Shown here in pieces: positions 6,092-11,626 of a stretch of 11,626 nt of DNA. Location: assembly GCA_964602455.1 (NCBI GenBank), contig CAZRRG010000071.1:1-11626 (forward strand), written 5' to 3'. A program made the translations under genes and the position numbers. The notes under the pieces are model-generated. The model made no database searches and was not told where the DNA came from. It worked only from the letters and a program-made list of their open reading frames with translations. Positions within the stretch are counted from its first letter, which is position 1, and each line of letters starts with the position of its first letter. Source of the stretch: JBBDIP01 sp964602455 (GTDB lineage Bacteria > Bacillota > Sulfobacillia > Fermentithermobacillales > Fermentithermobacillaceae).

Positions 6092-7543
6092 TTACTCCCA
6101 GCTGCCCGAAGTCACTTTGCTTCTGAGCGCTGATATGGCTACCTCAAGTACATTGTCGGGCACGCTTCGAACCTTTTGCCATACCAGAGCTCCAAGTCGC
6201 TCCACGTCGGCTTCGCCGAATGCGCCATTCCACTTGAGATGCTGGTCGCTCAGAAAAGCTTGCACCGCAGATGCGGTCTGGGGCCCGAAAATGCCGTCAG
6301 GCTCACCAACTTGGTACCCCAGGAGCTTTAGCGATTCCTGCATGGCAAGGACGTCGAGCCCTACGTGCCCTAGAGACATTGGACGTTTGTACGTGATCGG
6401 ACCCGGAGGCGTCAGCTCCTCCTGAACCACTCTGATATCAGGATCGAGGCCTCTGCCAGCCAAGTTGTACCCAGATGGTGTGTAGTAATCGGCAATCGTC
6501 AGCCGAAGACCTGTACCGTTTGCGAGCGGAACCAGGGTCTGCACTGAGGCCTTGCCAAAGGTCGTATCGCCTATGAGAATGCCTACTCCGCGATCACGAA
6601 TGGCTCCAGCCAGGATCTCCGATGCGCTCGCCGTGCCACCGTTGACCAGCACGGCAACCGGGATGATGGACTCGGGTTCGGTCTCGCTCTCAAGGGGTTC
6701 CTTGAGCTCCTTGCGCCTCAACTCGACTAGTGTTCCCTTGGGAACTAGCTGAGAGGCTATTTCGAGGCATGGCTCAACGAAGCCCCCCGCGTTGTTCCGG
6801 AGGTCAAGGATCAGGCCCTTTATGTTGATCGTACGTAGATAGCCCAGCACGGCTATGAACTCCCGGGCCGATTGCTTAGTGAACATGGGTATACGAATGT
6901 AGTGCAGCCCTTCACCAAGATCTCTGACTTCGAGATCATCCTGACTGATCAGCTGCCTCATCACCGTAAGTTCGAATGTTGTTCCATCGGAAGGCCGCCG
7001 TAGGATGACCTTTACCTCAGTCCCCGGCTCACCACGCAGGACCGCTTGCGCTTCAGTAGGCATTCTGCCTCTAAGGTCTACTCCGTCCACACCAAGGATG
7101 ATATCGCCGGCTTTGATACCTGCCTCCTCAGCCGGAGACCCACTGAACGTGTTGATGACGGTAATCTGCCCGTTGACCAGGTCAATAGTCACACCGATTC
7201 CAACATAGTCACCATTCAGGGAAGACGTGAGGCTCTCGTACTGCTCCTTAGTCAGATAGTAGGAGTAGGGGTCATTGATGGCCTCGAGCATCCCTGCAAG
7301 AGCACCCTCGTAGAGCGCTTCTAGAGTAACATCCCTTGGGCTGTACAACTCGATCCACTGCCTGATCATGGTCAATTGCTCAACTAGGGTCGCTTCTGCC
7401 TCTGATAAGGTGACCTGGCGAGTGGAACTGGCGCCGGGCGTCGCAGCTGCCTCGGCATACAACGTGCCGGCTGCCACCGATACCAAGATCATCGCAGCCA
7501 GGAGGACAATCAATAGAGGTTTGGCAAAGCGGGCTCTCTTCAT
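6092..7543 (-). CDS. S41 family C-terminal processing peptidase with PDZ and peptidoglycan-binding domains
   Basis: Exported serine protease of the CtpA/CtpB/Tsp type that cuts protein C-termini outside the membrane. 483 residues. An N-terminal signal or anchor (basic MKRARFAKP, then a hydrophobic run ~9-30 ending LYA) leads to a helical segment (~45-110), a PDZ domain (~111-185, with YVGIGVTI and AGIKAGDIILGVDG), the S41 core (~210-375), and a PG_binding_1 domain (~390-452, with LKLLGYQVGEPDGIFG). The catalytic dyad is S306 in NGGTASASEI and K331 in GDTTFGKASVQ, 25 residues apart as in Tsp; both are intact. The ATG at 7543 has GGAG eight bases upstream. It lies 19 bases after the S8 protease and 20 before kal. 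The substrate is unknown; roles in sporulation signalling or wall protein processing are possible for relatives. Confidence 0.94.
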   Translation of the reverse strand: MKRARFAKPLLIVLLAAMILVSVAAGTLYAEAAATPGASSTRQVTLSEAEATLVEQLTMIRQWIELYSPRDVTLEALYEGALAGMLEAINDPYSYYLTKEQYESLTSSLNGDYVGIGVTIDLVNGQITVINTFSGSPAEEAGIKAGDIILGVDGVDLRGRMPTEAQAVLRGEPGTEVKVILRRPSDGTTFELTVMRQLISQDDLEVRDLGEGLHYIRIPMFTKQSAREFIAVLGYLRTINIKGLILDLRNNAGGFVEPCLEIASQLVPKGTLVELRRKELKEPLESETEPESIIPVAVLVNGGTASASEILAGAIRDRGVGILIGDTTFGKASVQTLVPLANGTGLRLTIADYYTPSGYNLAGRGLDPDIRVVQEELTPPGPITYKRPMSLGHVGLDVLAMQESLKLLGYQVGEPDGIFGPQTASAVQAFLSDQHLKWNGAFGEADVERLGALVWQKVRSVPDNVLEVAISALRSKVTSGSWE

Positions 7544-7562
7544 TTCTAGGACTCCAATCGGG

Positions 7563-10559
7563 TTATGGTCGCGAGAACGTCCACGGAGTCATCCCGGGAT
7601 ACTCTCCTCGCATCGAGAGAGAAGATAGATCCTTGTTAGTAGAGCTAATCACAGCATTACCATCGGTGAGTTGGTGCCAGACGCCATCAACCTCGACGCA
7701 CGCATCGACTGGCCGCATGGTGGTCTGATCCCAAGCCCTCACCGTCAGGTACGTCCTATCTGCAAGGGTTGCACCACGGATCCAGGTCACTAGCAAGGTG
7801 GGCTCCCCGACCTCGGCGTCTATCGGGACGATGTTCCTGAGAACGGTACGATCCGAGTCCCATACCAGCAAGTACTGACTATGAGACAAGCCGGAAGTGA
7901 GGGGGGCTTTGGTTTGAACCGTGAGCTGCTCGTTCGTTCGCCAGTCAACGTGAACACCCCCGGACGGTTCCATGTCCGTCCCAGTACCGTTAGGACGAAC
8001 CGCCAGAGCGATCCATGAGAAGGAGGTGCCCTCCACAATGTCCCCAACGGTCTCTACGTACGCGACGTACTGCCCGGGCGCAGGATTCGCCAGTACCATC
8101 TGTCCAGGGGTTCGCGAATCAGAACGTGCTGAGGCCACCTGCTTCCACTGTCCTGTCGCGGTATCAAGGCCGTACAAGTAGTAGGTAAGGCTCGCAGACG
8201 AACTCGTTGGAGCCGACATACTTAGGACGAGGGCTGTCGTCCCTGGCTCTACGCGGGGAAGCTGGATGGTCGCCGAGACTCCCGGAGTAACCTGCACCCG
8301 CCCCTGCCTGTAGAACCCGTTGACGCCATCGACCAGAAGCTGCGCCGCTGCCTTCAGCGAACTGCCATAGTTTACGAGGGATACCCGGGACTGGAGAGCG
8401 CTAGAGTCTGAGCTCTTCCGGGCAACCGGCCGCCCACTCACGACAGCCGTACTCCTAGTACGGCACTCAAGACCGAAAGACGTCTGAGCCTGCGCAGTTG
8501 CGCCCAATGCAGGATCGCTGAGAACAACTACCTCCCAAACGCCGCTTGAGGGGAACGGGATACGGGACACATCAGAGTAACCGTCGGCGCCCGATCCAAC
8601 CCAGGCTCCTTGGTAAGCACATCTTCCGGCTTCATCGTAGATGTACAGTCGAGCCCTTCCGTAGCTGCCCTGTGCCCAAAGCCTTATGGTCAACCTCACC
8701 TCAAGAGCCTCCATTCCTGGCTCTATCCTGAGAAACTCCCGGTGGATCTCACCGGCCCCAAGCAGCGACCCCACTCCCAGGAGGCCTGAACTTAGATCCG
8801 ACGGCACAACAGCGCTCACAACTGACTCAACCTCACGCCCGGGCCTCATGGGGTCATCTGCGACAATGTAGCCACTGTGGAACCCGGGGCTAGACAGCTT
8901 CATGGTCAGGTTAACGTGACGCTGGTCAACGGGAGCCACACCGAAAACATTGTAGGGCACGGTTATCCATGAGGGATAAGTCATGGTCAAGTTCAAGGGA
9001 TTAGCCGATAGGTTGTCGATGGTGATGGGTATCGTGCCTGGCACCTTATCACGGTCAAAGAGCGCGTTGGCAAAGAAGCCGCCACCCCACTTGTAGACAA
9101 TCCGCGTTCTCGACGTCACCGTCAACGATCGTGCGAGGGCAAGGGCTCTATCGGGACGAATGATCCCATGACCCTGTTCAGCTACTGTCAGGCCGGGTAG
9201 CGGTGCAGCGGATTCCTCGATCGCGCGCCTAACTCGGCTCCCTAGATCGGCGAAGCCCGGATCGAGGCCATTGGCCACGGCGGCCGCAATCCCGCCTGCG
9301 TACGCAGCAGATACTGAAGTGCCCTGGATTATTGAGAGTGATCCCCCTGAAACCCAAGCAGGTGCCGCGGCGGGGGCCACTGCCACACACAAGACACTTG
9401 GCACATTCCCATCCGCATCGGGACCTACTGAAGACCATGGATAGAACAGAGCCGATGAACCCCAGCCTAAGTGTCTGGTGACACTCTCGGGTATGTAGCC
9501 TCCGACAACCAGGAGGTTGTCGGATCTACCGGTCGCCGCCAGAGTACCCACCCCAGGACCGCGATTTCCGGCCGACATAATCACTAGTACCTGCCTATAC
9601 CGACTGAGCACGTCGCTGAGGGCTTGGCGAGCATCGGCCGAACAAGAGGCAGGCGAGGCGCCAACGACGACTATCTTCGCGCCCTGTTCGCAAGCCGCCT
9701 GTATACCCCGGGTTATCAAGTCCCAACTCGATTCTCCGGCAGAGTTGATGGCTTTTACGGCAATTAGGGAAGTTTGCGGCGCTAACGCTGGGACATCGTT
9801 TCCGGCGCCGACGATTACCGATGCTAACTGAGTACCGTGCCCATTCGCGTCGAAGAACAACGTGACGGAGCTCCCGCCGTCACCTATCTCTGCTACCCCT
9901 ACTGATAACGAACCGGTACCTGCTTTGATTGAAGCGAACTTATGCGTGTTTGAAAACTTTTCAAGGGGAATCTCGTCTGAGAAATCACCGTCGCGATCTG
10001 TGTCAATGTAGACTGTGTCATACTGCCCCGGCAAGTAGGGAGCGGCGAGCACTACCTTGATACCCTCAAGGGCCAGGATCGGCGGCGAATTTAACGTTGA
10101 ACGCGGCACCCCGTCGTGCGTCCATGTTCCCACCCTATATGAGTGCCCTTGAGAAGCAATTCCCGCAACGGCATAGGGAACTCCCTGGTGGAGGACAATG
10201 CCCTTGGCATCAGGACGAAGGGGCTCAGAGGTCCTTATGCGGCCCTCCGAAGTCAGATCCAGTAAGGTGTGTACACTGCCTGATGCCAAGACAGCCGGAT
10301 CGACTCCGGTATCGACCAAGCCCAGGGGTATACGACTTCCGGCGGAGTCTAGACCGGCTCGCAGGGCAGCGATGCCGATCTCCTGCAGGAGGCTTCGGCC
10401 TAGGTCGCTTGAGGAGCTGGCTTGGAGTACTGTGCTTGCGCTGAGGACAGGAACGAGTCCCTCTTCGATCTGGGACGATGCATTCGCGTTACCCCAGATC
10501 GCTGAACAGGTCAGGATCAGCAGCGAGATCAGTAATCTCCTGTGCCTCTTGAGAGTCAT
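7563..10559 (-). CDS. Exported S8 family (subtilisin-like) serine peptidase with large multidomain C-terminus
   Basis: Secreted subtilase of about 998 residues. An N-terminal signal peptide (TLKRHRR, then hydrophobic ~9-23, ending near ANA at ~25-27) is followed by a short pro-segment. The triad is intact: D83 in GLVDTGVDP, H241 in NGHGTQLAS, S415 in QGTSVSAAYAGG; the oxyanion asparagine is N332 in SAGNRGPG. Asp and His are ~158 residues apart, against ~32 in subtilisin; this resembles tripeptidyl-peptidase II-like enzymes. The insertion holds DTDRDGDFSDE (186-196), a likely calcium loop. The ~530 residues after the core are beta-rich: an Fn3-like part (~470-580), two jelly-roll-like segments (~600-690, ~740-860) and a final Ig/carboxypeptidase-regulatory-like part (~880-998). 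The ATG at 10559 has GGAGG six bases upstream; an ATG at 10565 abuts it. It overlaps a small upstream ORF by ATGA. Confidence 0.93.
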   Translation of the reverse strand: MTLKRHRRLLISLLILTCSAIWGNANASSQIEEGLVPVLSASTVLQASSSSDLGRSLLQEIGIAALRAGLDSAGSRIPLGLVDTGVDPAVLASGSVHTLLDLTSEGRIRTSEPLRPDAKGIVLHQGVPYAVAGIASQGHSYRVGTWTHDGVPRSTLNSPPILALEGIKVVLAAPYLPGQYDTVYIDTDRDGDFSDEIPLEKFSNTHKFASIKAGTGSLSVGVAEIGDGGSSVTLFFDANGHGTQLASVIVGAGNDVPALAPQTSLIAVKAINSAGESSWDLITRGIQAACEQGAKIVVVGASPASCSADARQALSDVLSRYRQVLVIMSAGNRGPGVGTLAATGRSDNLLVVGGYIPESVTRHLGWGSSALFYPWSSVGPDADGNVPSVLCVAVAPAAAPAWVSGGSLSIIQGTSVSAAYAGGIAAAVANGLDPGFADLGSRVRRAIEESAAPLPGLTVAEQGHGIIRPDRALALARSLTVTSRTRIVYKWGGGFFANALFDRDKVPGTIPITIDNLSANPLNLTMTYPSWITVPYNVFGVAPVDQRHVNLTMKLSSPGFHSGYIVADDPMRPGREVESVVSAVVPSDLSSGLLGVGSLLGAGEIHREFLRIEPGMEALEVRLTIRLWAQGSYGRARLYIYDEAGRCAYQGAWVGSGADGYSDVSRIPFPSSGVWEVVVLSDPALGATAQAQTSFGLECRTRSTAVVSGRPVARKSSDSSALQSRVSLVNYGSSLKAAAQLLVDGVNGFYRQGRVQVTPGVSATIQLPRVEPGTTALVLSMSAPTSSSASLTYYLYGLDTATGQWKQVASARSDSRTPGQMVLANPAPGQYVAYVETVGDIVEGTSFSWIALAVRPNGTGTDMEPSGGVHVDWRTNEQLTVQTKAPLTSGLSHSQYLLVWDSDRTVLRNIVPIDAEVGEPTLLVTWIRGATLADRTYLTVRAWDQTTMRPVDACVEVDGVWHQLTDGNAVISSTNKDLSSLSMRGEYPGMTPWTFSRP

Positions 10560-10627
10560 GTACATCCTCCAAGCTCCTGGCGGTAACGCCAGGTACCCAT
10601 ACCTGAGACTGTTTCTAGGGCGGACAT
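10556..10627 (-). CDS. 23-residue small ORF coupled to the S8 protease gene (possible leader peptide)
   Basis: ATG at 10627 with AGGAGG five bases upstream, 24 codons including TGA. Its stop overlaps the start of the S8 gene in the sequence ATGA (10559-10556), the classic arrangement for translational coupling. The product starts MSALETVSGMG, has an aromatic/basic centre (TWRYRQ) and ends LGGCT; it has no membrane segment or known domain. Codons 20-21 (GGA GGA) form the Shine-Dalgarno of the S8 gene, and codons 12-18 form a hairpin, so a ribosome translating this frame would melt the hairpin and deliver itself at the protease start. It lies 29 bases after the SLH gene stop. It could be a chance frame, but the ribosome site and overlap argue against this. 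Confidence 0.55.
   Translation of the reverse strand: MSALETVSGMGTWRYRQELGGCT
10566..10570 (-). promoter_or_regulatory. Ribosome-binding site deciding the S8 protease start
   Basis: GGAGG on the minus strand, six bases before ATG 10559 and directly abutting ATG 10565, so the inner ATG is the likely start. It lies inside the coding frame of the 23-residue ORF. Confidence 0.85.
10576..10593 (-). promoter_or_regulatory. Perfect 7-bp hairpin just before the S8 ribosome-binding site
   Basis: CCTGGCG (10576-10582) and CGCCAGG (10587-10593) are perfect arms around a four-base loop, ending five bases before the GGAGG of the S8 gene and lying inside the small ORF. No T-run follows, so it is not a terminator. 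It may modulate access of ribosomes to the protease start. Confidence 0.5.
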
Positions 10628-10632
10628 GTTCC

Positions 10633-10638
10633 CCTCCT
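10633..10638 (-). promoter_or_regulatory. Ribosome-binding site of the 23-residue ORF
   Basis: AGGAGG on the minus strand, five bases before the ATG at 10627: the best match to the consensus in the 97-base SLH-S8 gap, stronger than needed by chance. Confidence 0.6.
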
Positions 10639-10656
10639 GCTTCTAGAGGATACGGG

Positions 10657-11514
10657 CTATGAGATCGCTACAAGGGCCGCCCTCGCCTGAGCATCACGTC
10701 GCAGTATAACACTCACGACATCGCCTGACTTAATCTCTGAAAGATAGGCTCTACGGGATGCGCGGAAGTAGGCTGTGTCTGAGCCGGACCTCACTGAGAC
10801 CCGACCGGTGGAACACTGCAGGTGCAGGACACCCGATTCCGCGTCGACATAAAGGACCGTACCACTCAGATCCCACCTGTGGCCCCGAAGGTCCGCCAGC
10901 CGCATGAGCACTGTAGCGACTTCCGCTCTCGAACTGCCGTCGCCGGGGCGGAACCGCCCCTTGTCATCTCCAAGCATCAGACCCAGCCTCCACACGAAAG
11001 ACACGTCGTCCACGGCCCAGTCCGGGATGCGTGCACTGTCCACAAACGAGGGTAGCGCCACTCCCTGTGCCTCTTCGGACATAATCCGAACGGTTCGCGC
11101 TAGGATCGCTGCCAGCTCAGCTCTGCTGACCGGCTCCTCAGGTCTGCACAGTCCGTTCCCATCGCCAAGCATGATGCCAGCCTCATAAGCTATGCGGAAG
11201 TATCCAGATGCCCAGTGCTGGCTCGGGACATCACTGAAGACGGGAAGCAGACGTGCTGCAGTCTGTGCGTTCTCTTCCTCATCCAGTGTTCTGCAGATCA
11301 CTGCGGCTATCTCAGCTCTGGTGACGACCGCATCTGGCTTCATACTGCCGTCGGGATAGCCTCGCATGACGTCGAGAACACTAGCCGACAAGAGCGCTTC
11401 TTCGGCCCAGTGGTCGTGTATGTCAGACGCTGCGTAGGCTCTCACTGGCCCCAGAATGAGAGTAACCAACAGAGCCATTCCTAAGAGACTCTGGTGACGC
11501 CTTCGCTGAACCAA
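10657..11514 (-). CDS. Exported protein with three SLH (S-layer homology) domains
   Basis: Likely attached to secondary cell-wall polymer through its SLH trimer, outside the membrane. 285 residues. A signal peptide (basic VQRRRH, hydrophobic ~10-22, cleavage near AYA-A at 28/29) is followed by SLH1 (~31-75), SLH2 (~94-140) and SLH3 (~157-205). Each has a GYPDG/GDGNG/GDDKG-type turn and the TRAE or SRAE motif (65-68, 130-133, 195-198). The C-terminal ~70 residues (from LSGTVLYVD to the end) form a small beta-rich domain, OB-like or DUF5666-like in pattern; I do not recognise it surely. The start is TTG at 11514, chosen because AGGAGG lies nine bases upstream and the product then begins with a normal signal peptide; the longer open frame to 11619 would put a charged, proline-rich tail before it. 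The protease genes follow directly. Confidence 0.9.
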   Translation of the reverse strand: MVQRRRHQSLLGMALLVTLILGPVRAYAASDIHDHWAEEALLSASVLDVMRGYPDGSMKPDAVVTRAEIAAVICRTLDEEENAQTAARLLPVFSDVPSQHWASGYFRIAYEAGIMLGDGNGLCRPEEPVSRAELAAILARTVRIMSEEAQGVALPSFVDSARIPDWAVDDVSFVWRLGLMLGDDKGRFRPGDGSSRAEVATVLMRLADLRGHRWDLSGTVLYVDAESGVLHLQCSTGRVSVRSGSDTAYFRASRRAYLSEIKSGDVVSVILRRDAQARAALVAIS

Positions 11515-11523
11515 GATGCCGCG

Positions 11524-11529
11524 CCTCCT
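11524..11529 (-). promoter_or_regulatory. Ribosome-binding site deciding the TTG start of the SLH gene
   Basis: AGGAGG on the minus strand nine bases before TTG 11514. The surrounding GGAGGCGC (11528-11521) is an exact complement of part of the upstream terminator-like hairpin. Confidence 0.75.
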
Positions 11530-11564
11530 CCCAAGCAGCCAGCCCCGTTTGGGGATGTCAGTCC

Positions 11565-11597
11565 AAAAACGATCCGGGGGAGGCGCAAGCCTCCCCC
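11565..11597 (-). terminator. Terminator-like hairpin ahead of the SLH gene
   Basis: Perfect 9-bp GC-rich stem, arms 11589-11597 and 11576-11584 around a four-base loop. On the minus strand it is followed after six bases by five T (11569-11565). It could end an upstream gene beyond the window or act as an attenuator in the SLH leader. No convincing promoter is visible between it and the SLH ribosome site, ~36 bases away. The T-run is short and displaced, which lowers confidence. Confidence 0.5.
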
Positions 11598-11626
11598 TCG
11601 GGCCAGGCGTGAATATCAACCCGAAG

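Noticed and set aside
11515..11619. N-terminal extension of the SLH protein from a TTG at 11619
   Set aside because: It would run through the terminator-like hairpin, add a charged, proline-rich tail before a normal signal peptide, and ignore the AGGAGG before TTG 11514.

Overview
The window is a densely packed bacterial segment in which every supported gene lies on the minus strand, so transcription runs from right to left. The rho-rpmE-DUF1385 (YqhQ-type) order, three S-layer homology domains, GC-rich codon use and strong AGGAGG-type ribosome-binding sites point to a GC-rich, Gram-positive-type member of the Bacillota (Clostridia, Limnochordia or Symbiobacteria-like). The kce-kal pair suggests an anaerobe able to ferment lysine. 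This placement is inferred from gene content and order only.

Reading in the direction of transcription, the right end (11626-10556) holds a GC-rich terminator-like hairpin, an exported SLH-domain protein, and a 23-codon open frame with its own Shine-Dalgarno. That small frame overlaps the next gene by ATGA. The centre right (10559-6092) encodes two exported serine proteases 19 bases apart: a ~998-residue subtilase with a long insertion between catalytic Asp and His, and an S41 carboxy-terminal processing peptidase with PDZ and peptidoglycan-binding domains. Only 20 bases later begin kal and then kce (6071-4731), which encode two consecutive enzymes of lysine fermentation. Next are a small transaldolase-family enzyme (4646-4002) and a 206-base gap with a candidate rho promoter. 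Then come rho with a ~405-residue low-complexity extension (3795-1315), a well-formed promoter and structured leader for rpmE (L31), an intrinsic terminator, and a DUF1385 membrane protein that runs off the left edge.

The spacing suggests a right-hand transcription unit (SLH, small ORF, S8, S41, kal, kce, perhaps tal), a rho unit, and an rpmE unit. A plausible link in the first unit is that exported proteases release amino acids from protein and kce/kal ferment the lysine, but the two groups could be co-transcribed for other reasons. No tRNA, rRNA, CRISPR array, insertion sequence or phage gene is seen, and no gene-free stretch exceeds 206 bases.

The points most worth a second look are the coupled small ORF ahead of the subtilase, the SLH leader in which a terminator arm is complementary to the ribosome-binding site, the two-part disordered extension of Rho with its RQxx[E/D] pentapeptide repeat, and the protease-lysine-fermentation gene cluster.
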